Positions 55,767 through 64,000 of a stretch of DNA of 64,000 bases are shown piece by piece. The notes under the pieces were generated by a model. The model searched no databases. It saw only the letters and a list, made by a program, of their open reading frames with translations, and had not been told where the DNA came from. The position numbers and the translations under genes were made by a program. Source of the DNA: Pyricularia pennisetigena (lineage: Eukaryota > Ascomycota > Sordariomycetes > Magnaporthales > Pyriculariaceae); assembly GCF_004337985.1 (NCBI RefSeq), contig NW_021940918.1:682001-746000 (forward strand). Direction: 5' to 3'. Every line of letters begins with the position of its first letter. Positions within the stretch are counted from its first letter, which is position 1.

Positions 55767-56254
55767 TTTCGTGTCGGGAAGGGTTGTGTCGGTATCGGTG
55801 TGTCGTGAGACTGAAAGGCTAGTAGACGTTGAGGGGGTTGACTGTCTAGTAAAAAGCCAGTTCTACCATGGAGTGGCCACCTGCCAACTAAGTAGCAAAA
55901 TATCAAAGTCAAACCCCTCATACGAGTGGGACGTTTCCACTCAATACCGCCAATGAAGACATCCGAGGATGATTAAAACGAGACCATCCGAGGGTGAGTA
56001 GCGGGGCAGGTGACTGTACACTTAGTCATTTTTGGGGAGGAAGTGGGTCTTAGAAGGGAAGACATGAACCTACTATGGTTAAACCAGACCTCGCAGGGCC
56101 CATGGTCGACCATTTTAAAGTTGACGAAAATGTGAACGAGAGGACACGATGTGCCCTCAGTTTAGCTTCTGCCCAATGCAGCCCATTGTTAATATCAGGG
56201 ATTAGGTTATCGCAAGCTCTTAGCGTTAAAATAACCATACTGCGACGTTCATCA
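55767..56254. other. Intergenic
   Basis: No gene recognised between the mini-ORF and the next fragment. Confidence 0.35.
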
Positions 56255-56425
56255 ACTATGATCAGGACAGACTTCAAGTTGCCAAACAGGAAATTATCTC
56301 GAATGGATTGTAAGTAAAATATAGATTTGAGGCCCGACAGAGAATCTAGCCTCAGGCCTTTTGGTAGAGAACCCACACCTGCGCCATTTTCTTGAGAACA
56401 TTGGATAAATCTAGTCCAAAACTTC
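56255..56425 (+). pseudogene. Deleted 3' piece of the coiled-coil/NLS gene (IR2 right edge)
   Basis: TTCATCAACTATGATCAGGA... through SNGL|GTAAGT matches 55319-55390 (end of exon 4), continues through the intron, then joins a shortened last exon (VENPHLRHFLEN). A different deletion from the one at 47680-47905, although both sit at the inner edge of an IR2 arm. Confidence 0.75.
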
Positions 56426-57346
56426 AGTGTTTCTTTGTAGTGTTGACATTACTTGGGAATACAGCTTTGTTCAAAGTTTCACCGGTTAGCACAAGGGCGC
56501 TTTGTGTAAGCGGTTCGGTCCTTGCAGTTTTTAACATCACGGTTAGTCTCGCTTTTTTCGACTTTCCTAAAGGCTTAGGCGGACGGAGGCCGGGAATGGT
56601 GGGTCCTCTGAGGTTACATATACCTCTGCGGCCTCCACGTCTCTCCATGCAACCTCCACGGACCCACCGCCCCAGATTTTTACGCTGCACCTCGAAGGAT
56701 ACGAAAAATAAATTATATCAGCTTCCACTTCACGACGTATCACTGCTTATACTCTGGACTTTGTCAATTACGAAACCTGTTATTTTGTACCGCGGTTTAG
56801 TAGCCCATACATATATTAAACATTATTGTTTTGTCTTACTGTAGAAAATTTACACAAATACGTTACAGGAACTACTTTGCACCCCCATAGCCGGTAGGCT
56901 TTCAAGCAATAGCTTTTCTCATCACATGGCTTGAATGTCTTATGAAATCATCCGTTATGTAGGCCATGAAGTGGTGGGTCCTTGGAGGTTACATCGAGAA
57001 GGCCGGGAGGTGGTGGGTCCTTGGAGGTGCATCGAGAGGTACACGGTAGAGGATGAATTGCCTAAAGTTATGCTGCTGGTGGGTTATTAGGGCGAATACG
57101 ATACATGCATACGTATTAGGTAACCTCCTGCTACCTATCGTTTTTATCGGCCGAAATGCAGCGAGTGTCCTAGTATTAAATTGCTGCTCTTAACACCCAG
57201 CCCTACGACGACAATCATCGAGAATTCCTACTTAAATACACGTTCTAAAGTAATTTCCCAACCTAAATATCTAGCTACAAGCATATAAGGCCTCCTTTTT
57301 TTATTTACTACTATTACAGCGACGATACCCAACGGAAGTTAAAGCC

Positions 57347-58327
57347 ATGGAAGATTGCCGCAGATTTTTTGATTTCTCTACGGGGGGCGTCCCGCATTCA
57401 AATAATGTGCCCGTATTCGTGGCTCCGGGCAATTTTGGCTGCCCCCAACCAGCACCGGGATCGGCTTCCATTTTCCCGGATATAAGCATCTGCGATTAAA
57501 ACAGCGGGCTTCCAGGTTTAGGCGTGGGTAGCAACTTTGGCACCGTAAATGCTGGAGTTTTGCAGGCTCATCAAGATCTAGGCACAAGTCAGCAAATCAC
57601 TGCGGACGTCTTCAATTGGGACGCGATAATGTAAGAGTTCCTGAAACCGGAGGAAGTTGCAGATGGACAGCTGTCTGAGACGGACCTTGGAAATACCGAA
57701 ATGCAGCTTCGGGAAGCTCAACATATTATGCCGTGCTGGCAAAACGAGCAGCAACGCCCAACCATATCAAACGTCGAATCGCTCATTTCTGTCCCCGCCC
57801 CCTTTTATTAGGTGCCGTCAAATCCTCTGTTTGGTGCACCACATATGGATGGCGGCGTTTTTGGTTGGCTGCAATCCTTATTAGCTGTTATGGGTAGTCC
57901 AGGGTATAAACCAAATTCACATATCCCTGTGGGCTCGACTTATGCAAACAACCTCGGATTATCTTTCTATGCGCAACATTTCAAATCTAGGGCGCCAATA
58001 TACGAGAACGTGCCTGCTGCAGGGGCAAACAGAAACAAAAATACAGAAAAGTTGCCCGTCGCACTAGGCCAGCAGCGGGGTGGGGATCGATGCGAATCGC
58101 TCGTTTTTGCGCCAACCACGCAAAAACATCCACGACCTTATGCCGAAACTCAAAAGAAAAGGAAGAAGCAGCAACAACTCGAGGTCAACGCGGTAAAGAA
58201 TAAACGGGCGAGGGTTTTCTCTGTTACCACCAAATCTCATTTGATCTTGAAGGGCAGTGCCGAAAATGAAATAAAAAGGATAAGGCAGCGACAAGCTGTA
58301 CGAGGCCGTTCAGCGGTAATTACGTAA
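57347..58327 (+). pseudogene. Second copy of the 326-aa gene, three RIP-like stops
   Basis: Same 981-nt length as 45769..46749, no indels. Codon 51 (57497), codon 96 (57632) and codon 155 (57809) are TAA, TAA and TAG where the other copy has CAA, CAA and CAG. Each is C-to-T before A on the coding strand. The start and the basic C-terminal part (from about 57812) remain readable. The copy cannot make the full protein unless an internal start is used. Confidence 0.9.
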
Positions 58328-58757
58328 ACTCAGCCTGTTGATTTTTGACACCGAACAGTATGCGTTTGCGCCAGCCCGGGGGCAAACGAATAATGGACGA
58401 ATTAATGGTCCAGTAGGAAGCGGTCGGAAATAGTTTTTCTGTGTATATTTCCATCTCAGAGTTCATTGGTCCCAGTTCGTGGTTTTCCTGGAAAATGTGC
58501 TAATGTATGGCGTTGTAGTTGAGGGGCAATGCGTGTACAAGGTTAGGGTATTCGGTTGCAAAAAAGTCATGGTCTTGGGCAGATGCTGAAGTTGAAATAA
58601 AATGTGATCTGTGCTTTTGAGTAATATTCGTTGGACCGCACCACGTGGGTGAATGTGGGGAATTATTTCCAAAACCGGGAGGAAACGTTCCGTTTTATTT
58701 GGTAACCAACGGCCAAATTTTTGTTCCTGGAAAATAGGTCGACACAGACAGTTCAAC

Positions 58758-58995
58758 AATACCCTCCTCTGTTCCACTCTGCCACCAACGTGCCTTCATT
58801 TATCAATACCTTTCGGAGCCTGCCTAAGACCATTCGCTGCCCTGGTTAGCATGCCAAAGAGCGTTATAGGCGCGGTATTGTGGACTACGCACTTATCAGT
58901 CCTCGAATTTCTATAAAGCGTGCACCTCTGGATAAATTAAACAAGCTTATGGTCTCATCTGTCCACCCTTCCGCGTTTCTATACCTTAGACAGTG
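58758..58995 (+). pseudogene. F-box family fragment in IR2 right arm
   Basis: TACCCTCCTCTGTTCCACTC, ATTGTGGACTACGCACTTAT, CCACCCTTCCGCGTTTCTAT match 655-900 of the window. It is the mirror of 45100-45340. A TAG in CCTGGTTAGCATGCC replaces the CAG of the 5' gene, again C-to-T before A. Confidence 0.7.
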
Positions 58996-59452
58996 GGCGT
59001 CGCCTTGCCAGCTTAGCATGGTCTTATGACATTTTGAGGCTGTACTTCGGTATTTTCCACATCTATCTTTTTTTCAGTTGTTCCGGTTGAGATGACCTTT
59101 TAGAAATATGCCTGGTTGAAAGTAGGGAGTTTGTTTGGTTCCTCGATCTTTTGTCACCCATTTGCCTCCTGTAGTTCCTACTTAGACGAAATGTAGCGTA
59201 TTCTGGTAGCAAGCTGCTTTGCGCTATATGCGATAGTTCGAGAATTATCAAGTGCCACTCGGGTTGCGAATAGTGAACCACAAGTGCTTCAAGCACAACG
59301 GGCTATAGCATATGTGGACGGGATTGATCGGGCTTGGGAGTTCTGGATTTGCAGTTTTTTCAAGAACCGCGACGGGTCTTGGACGTATCCGGCACGTACA
59401 ACCCATTAGCAGCACAACTTTAAGCATTCACCTCTCTGGCCCCCACCCCGCG

Positions 59453-60232
59453 CCTCTCGATGTAGCTAACCTCCAAGGATCCACCACTTCCCAGGACCCA
59501 CTACCTCCCGCCCTCCACCCCTGTTTTGCGCCCGAGCCAATGCGGGTATGGCTATCATAGTGATTCTTCAATGAAAGATGAGCATGACAACCTCGCAAGG
59601 AGCTGCGCGGCCTTCAATGGCGACCAGTGCAGGCGGAGCCATCGAAACGCGGCAGCTCGTGAGCCCCATCCCCTTAATGCTAGGTTTCTTAGTGGAATAG
59701 AAACGAAAAATGGGAATTTTATGGTAATAGCATAACATTTTCAAAGAAGGGCACTAATTTCAGTGGCACAGTGTACCGAATGAGGCTTGGTTAAACAAAA
59801 AAAATCAGGGGGTACAGGAGCTGCACTGCAGATGCTTGCACAATATTTGATTTGGATTGATTCGATCCAGTGCTCCGTTTGTCTAATCGCACAATAATGT
59901 ATAGTGAGACCCATATGTACGATCGCGACCGCAATGACGCATCGCCGACTTTATCGGAGTTCAATCGCGTCACGGCGAGTATCATGTGTTTTTGTGTTTG
60001 GGCCATAGCATGTTGCTCATCTTAATTGGCAGATGGCCCACCTTTCTGAGTGATTTAATTTTGTCAGATGATATTTGCAGATTTTTCTGGTGGGGTTCAC
60101 TGAGTGGGTGGCGAGGCCCCGCCGTATAGGTATTTAGTGTTGCGTCGTCACCTCACGAATAACATGTTAGGCAGTAGACTCTTACTGTGTCTACTCACTT
60201 CAAATATCAAAACTTTGCACTCCACGGATACA
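59453..60232. other. Intergenic after IR2
   Basis: Starts with two more GGACCCAC-type motif units (59455-59510). No gene recognised. Confidence 0.4.
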
Positions 60233-60304
60233 ATGACGTCCAACTGCCAGAATTGCCGAGGACAGGGTATCCCAGGTTCGAAATGTCCAAATTGTGGGAA
60301 ATAG
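60233..60304 (+). CDS. Mini zinc-ribbon protein, 23 aa
   Basis: ATG at 60233: MTSNCQNCRGQGIPGSKCPN then CGK. C5-x2-C8 and C18-x2-C21 with CXXCXGXG, like the 36-aa frame at 55656..55766. It stops 59 bp from the stop of the coiled-coil/NLS gene of locus 2, tail to tail. The frame is open upstream of the ATG to 60104, so a longer N-terminus or an upstream exon is possible. Confidence 0.45.
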   Translation: MTSNCQNCRGQGIPGSKCPNCGK

Positions 60305-60363
60305 CACGAATTTCAAATTGTTTGTATGTGTATTCAATTACCGAGTCCCTGCAAACACAAATC

Positions 60364-62615
60364 TCACTCCAAGTTCCAGCAGATCTCAATATCCTGCTTC
60401 ATTTTCCCAAGACTCTCGACCATATGTGGATTCATTACCCGCAGTGGTGGCCACCCCACCAACGGCTTTGGCTTTCCGATGATGATCGTCAATCCCGCAC
60501 CACGTTCGAACTGATGGGTGAGGCTGGGATCGAATAATGTGCTACACGGCTATTAGAACGAGTCGGAATCTCAAGGCAAAATTACTTACAACCCGTTTGA
60601 GAGTGGTTCGCTTTTTCTGTAACATTGAAGCTCTGGCTGAGTGTCTATGAACCATGGACCAGGTTGGTGGTACTCGAAGTCCTTGAGGCGATTGGTAGTG
60701 TCTGACGTGTTGGTGCAAGGCGGGTTGTTACCATCCGACCCGTCTGCCATGTGAGACCCGGTGAAATAGCAGACTCTGGTTTCCCTGGGTAATATATGTA
60801 AGCCTAAACACTTATCAATTTGGTCATGCTTTTTCTTAATGTAGATGGGTTGTCCCAACGTTGGGGTTTGGCTCCACCATAGGCAATGTCGGATCATGTG
60901 CGGCCCTGGCCCGAAAGCCCCTCGAAGGACACTCCGTAATCGCCTATTTGCAAGTATTGAGTGAAGGATATCCATTCCCTTAAGCCCCCAGAAGTAGGTC
61001 AAGCCACTCAAGTGCTCTAGTCTCTCAGCGGTGAAGTCGTCGTTCCAGTGTACAAATCCATTATTGCGGAGATTTGATATATCCACTGCGGTTTGACCTT
61101 CCAGTTCAGGTATTCTGACAGCCAACCCCAATATAGCTGGAGGGACTGTGGAAACCGGGTCATCGCGTAAAATATCGTAGGTGACATCGACTGGAAAGTT
61201 TTCATGGTAAAAGAGTTCCCCCCAGCCACATCTGCCGTTATTTAGAGGAACAACTGCGTGCGGAAATCATAGTTAGCAGGTATACTACTTTCTATAGGAT
61301 GAATGTTTCCAAGCATTCCATATATAAAGAAAATCAATATGACTTCTTACTAGATGCGTGGTTTAATGGCTTTGCCAAAGGATTCCTAATAGAGTTTGTT
61401 CTCATCCGTTTAGTCGTGTGGGGTAAATCTTCGCGTTGTGAAAAGAATTCTACTGCCACTAAGGACAAAGAATTTTCCTGTGGTTGGATCTCTGGGCTCA
61501 CGAACTGGCTTGGACTTTGTTCATGCAAGCTTGCGGCCGGACCTTTGGCGTCCAAGGGCTCGGCGGATGAACGAGGATGTGGCCTTTGAGTAGTGGCGTT
61601 GTACCGCGAGCCTTGGTATAGCCGTACTGCAAGGTGATTGTTGCAGTCGAGTAGCTTGTCGACCTCCGTCCGCTGCCGCTTCGGTGAACTTTTTTGGTCG
61701 GATTGGGGCTCGTCGCATGATACGATTTGGTTTCCACAGACTAAACTTCTCAATGGTCCTCCTGAGCCCAACTCTTTTCGCTTTAGGCCCTGATTCAGTT
61801 TTGGGCGACAGTCGAGCGTCCCGTCATCTGCCCCCGTTGCTCCGGGAAATGCGAGATGGGTACTCGAGGAAGGCGGCTCATAGATTTCTGTCCCGATAAG
61901 CCCCTTACTGTGCAAACGTTGCAATTTGGCACACAGTCCAGGAACATCATGCTTAAAGGCGTCGTAAACCGCTCCTATGAGGAGTGTGAGAAAACTGCTA
62001 GCTTAGCAAAAAAAGGAAGAAAAAAAGAAGAGAAAAGAAAAAAAAGGTAGAAAAACATTATGGGACGGCTTTGCCGTGCCGTCTGGCTTAGAAAAGAAAA
62101 TCGCAAAGAGACAACCCACCAAGAGCGCAGCTTTCCACCCGTGCAGGATCAAGGAATTTGCAATACCATGTCCACATTTCCCAACTGAATTGAAAACGAC
62201 GATTTACCATAGAAGATAATTCCTGAAATGTATCAGGATACTTCTCTAATAGACTCCAATCGGTCTTCGGTAGTGCCTGACAGAGACACATTAACGATGT
62301 GAAGGTAAGTCCTGATTCAAGTCCATGGTTTTCCCAGTACTCCGCAATTCGGTTTGCTTCACGACGGAAAGATCTTGGCGGCAATTTCTGAGGGAGTTTT
62401 GCTTCCTGGAGAAATTTCCGTATACTGTTCCTGGTTTGAGTCTCCCGTTCATTTTTCTCTTCTTCCAAAAATGCGCGTCGTTCAGCTTTCTCGATTTCGC
62501 TTGCTAGGTGTGCCGACTCATGCTCAGCCTGGAGAAGTTCAGCTTTAAGGGCATCCGCTTTGGCTTTTGCAGCTCTTACTCGATCTTGAAGGAATCTTGT
62601 TCCCGTGTCCGCCAT
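60364..62615 (-). CDS. Coiled-coil/NLS family protein, locus 2, four exons, 653 aa
   Basis: Exons 62120..62615, 61351..61974, 60590..61253, 60364..60541 join in frame (1962 nt). Introns are 145, 97 and 48 nt, with branch sites GCTAAG, TGCTAAC and CTAAT. Residues ~10-90: coiled coil (AAKAKADALKAELLQAEHES); 90-165: SGLTFTSLMCLCQALPKTDW, WTWYCKFLDP. Exon 2 begins AVYDAFKHDVPGL and carries SPKRQRTEV (~262-270), a likely nuclear-localisation signal, in a disordered stretch. Exon 3: GFVHWNDDFTAERLEHLSGL (~440), LRSVLRGAFGPGPHMIRH (~480), VCYFTGSHMADG. Exon 4: TLFDPSLTHQFERGAGLTII...MKQDIEICWNLE. No known domain. Intron 1 is mostly pyrimidine on the coding strand. The paralogue is at 53579..55615; fragments at 9062, 47680 and 56255. 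Confidence 0.75.
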
Positions 62616-62901
62616 GACTTGTGTGAGATTATTGAGGATACAGAATTCATGTAAAAATTCATATATGGATGTGAATGAGAAGACAAGTCCTGACGGCTAA
62701 GGACGGTCATGCGTGGAATTTTCACAAAAAGGGATTTGGGAGCGATGCTGTCTCTTATTACAGCCATTCCAGGACCCCACCCTTATTTCTTGACGCAGCC
62801 TCCAAGAAAGGAACGGGCTCAGGAGTGGGTCTTGAAGGTAATCGGGAAACACCATAATCAAGGGAGGGCGAGGAAGCGGGTCTCGAAAGGCATCCGAGAG
62901 G
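62616..62901. other. Upstream region of locus 2
   Basis: No gene; holds the presumed promoter of the coiled-coil/NLS gene. Three loosely related AGG-GCGGGTCT-GAA-G blocks occur from about 62810 to 62940. Confidence 0.4.
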
Positions 62902-63465
62902 TCAGCAGCAAAAAGGAGAGGGAGGAGCGGGTCTCGAAAGATGTTGCTCTGGGTACCGTTTGTTTAATCTTGAAGTCTTTGGCCTTTGGACCCACCACAC
63001 TATATGCAGCAGGATATGCTGTCTCCTGCAAACTAATTTGGACTGGCGCTCGCCTTTCTCTCCATCGTAAGTGAATTTCGTGCCCCAGAGAGAGCCCAGG
63101 TCTCGGGCAATTGGCTGATTCTGGTCGTCAAAGGTGAAGGAGAGGTGGAAGCGGCTAACTCCCGGCAGTTTCGGCAGCACAAAGTCGACGTCCGGTGCAC
63201 GTCCTGTTACGACACCAAGACGGCTTCAGGTGCTCTGGCTGAGCCTGAGCACGATACAAGGGTCCCCATTGAAGCGTCCACGCTCTTCGGGCTCCTCGGT
63301 CGCATCCCTGTCGTGACGGCTGCGGCGAACATTGTTACAGCTGCTGCTGGCGGCCGCTGGGACGAACCTCGACTTATTCTCGGGCAGGGAAATAGCGTAA
63401 GAGGCGCCTTTGTTGCCCAAGCCATCGATAGGGTAGAGGTAGAGGATGATATCGGGGTCTGTCAT
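62902..63465 (-). pseudogene. FHA-domain N-terminus of an FHA-kinase, one stop, kinase missing
   Basis: ATG at 63465: MTDPDIILYLYPIDGLGNKG, PENKSRFVPAA, CIVLRLSQST, then TGA at 63226-63228; the same frame continues with DVDFVLPKLPGVSRFHLSFT, FDDQNQPIARDLGSLWGTKF and TYDGEKGE. The S-R-F-H, R-D-L-x-S and G-T motifs are those of FHA domains in fungal FHA-kinases. The expected kinase part does not follow; similarity ends near 63030. It is a second member of the family represented by 34838..36906, though in sequence not a recent copy of it. Confidence 0.7.
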
Positions 63466-63639
63466 TGTCCAGCGAATGTGGTTAAGGTCTGTGCCTTCTT
63501 TACACTCATACCCGTTTGTAATTGGGTTGTTCCCACTATCTGCAGACCCTCAGAGGCCTATGAACGCCAATGGATTCCCGGCTTGCCTCACAGATCGGGG
63601 ACAGTTAATCGACGAGCACAAAGTGTGGCCTCGCAGACC

Positions 63640-64000
63640 CAATAATACCACCCCACCTTCCCCCTTTTGCTCACCAACTGACCCCTGGATAAGCAAGCAG
63701 CCATCCACGAACAGATGGCCAGAGCATACTCATCGCATGCAGCCAAGACAGAAATAACTAGCGAGTGGCCAGGCTATGGGCAGTCTGTTCCGCGACAGAC
63801 GCAGCCCAGTCCAGTCCCGCTGCTCAAGTACTTCAGAGCTCGTTTGTTTCCGGATGATCCACTTGAAAATCGCTTCCTCCACAACGCGTGATAAATTGCT
63901 GCTCTGTATATCCCAAAACATAAAAGCAAACAAACGTGCCGATCAGTCGCGTCTTGTGGTTTTTCTTATCTTTGTGTTGAGAGACAAGGGTGGTGTGCAC
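63640..64000 (-). repeat. Repeat R, copy 4 (cut by window end)
   Basis: CGCATGCAGCCAAG, GGCAGTCTGTTCCG, GATGATCCACTTGA, GCCGATCAGTCGCGT and CTTTGTGTTGAGAG match 38230-38460. It continues beyond the window. Confidence 0.7.

Larger units (their letters stand above)
56325..59452. repeat. IR2 right arm (inverted duplicate of 44653-47800)
   Basis: Mirror of the left arm. It carries the stop-ridden gene copy, the F-box fragment and the GGACCCACC motifs. Right edge near CTCTGGCCCCCACCC (about 59450). Several left/right differences are CpA (left) to TpA (right), for example CTCATCAGC against CTTATTAGC at about 57880 and CCCATCAGC against CCCATTAGC at about 59405. Confidence 0.9.

Noticed and set aside
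61975..62119. Polypurine tract (about 62005-62050) as a retroelement priming site
   Set aside because: It lies in intron 1 of the coiled-coil/NLS gene and serves well as its pyrimidine tract; no retroelement around it.
63145..63645. 166-codon open frame (+)
   Set aside because: It runs antisense through the FHA-domain remnant, whose motifs are clear on the minus strand.
1..64000. Starship-type giant element or other DNA/retro-transposon
   Set aside because: Cargo-like genes (NLR, kinases) invite the idea, but I found no captain-type recombinase, transposase, integrase or reverse transcriptase, and no LTRs.

Overview
This window looks like an accessory, repeat-rich stretch of a filamentous ascomycete (Pezizomycotina) genome. 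Genes are split by short introns (about 45-145 nt) with GT...AG ends and TACTAAC/CTAAC-like branch sites. Gene families are typically fungal: F-box proteins, an NB-ARC/TPR NLR, a bZIP, a C2H2 factor, APSES/KilA-N domains, FHA-kinases and an Nta1-type amidase. Several duplicated copies carry CpA-to-TpA changes that make stop codons, which is the expected mark of repeat-induced point mutation (RIP). I cannot name the species; a Sordariomycete is a guess. There is one assembly gap (26 N at 9652-9677).

Layout. 0-10.1 kb: an F-box-family gene, a bZIP gene with one premature stop, a gene-poor 3 kb, a decayed NLR, and fragments of two families (F-box and a coiled-coil/NLS family). 11.3-27.4 kb: two nearly identical 2.5 kb arms in inverted orientation (IR1), each carrying an F-box-like gene and an acidic-protein gene. 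Between the arms are an Nta1-like amidase, a decayed F-box gene, a decayed secreted-protein gene, coiled-coil genes and a four-helix membrane protein. 27.4-32 kb: a 26-bp minisatellite and small genes, including a 71-residue membrane protein with a textbook intron and a Cys-rich single-pass protein. 32.5-43.4 kb: a regulatory block with a 507-aa basic protein, an FHA-kinase, a C2H2 protein and a large fusion of a kinase-like domain with two KilA-N/APSES-like modules. 44.6-59.5 kb: a second inverted duplication (IR2, arms about 3.1 kb); one arm has an intact 326-codon gene, the other the same gene with three CAR-to-TAR stops. 53.6-62.6 kb: two paralogous multi-exon genes (coiled coil, nuclear-localisation-like motif, conserved C-terminal exon), each followed tail-to-tail within 60 bp by a tiny CXXCXGXG zinc-ribbon ORF. 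An FHA-kinase fragment and a repeat running off the end close the window.

A dispersed repeat (here called R) occurs at about 4.0, 37.7, 48.1 and 63.6 kb, with a diverged coding relative at 10.5 kb. Pieces of the F-box family occur in at least five places.

How the parts work together: I see no metabolic pathway. The common theme is signalling, transcription and protein-fate control (kinases, FHA, APSES, C2H2, bZIP, F-box, N-end amidase, NLR), in a region that duplicates, inverts and inactivates its own genes. The best candidate for something undescribed is the two-copy module of a long coiled-coil/NLS gene plus a convergent mini zinc-ribbon ORF.
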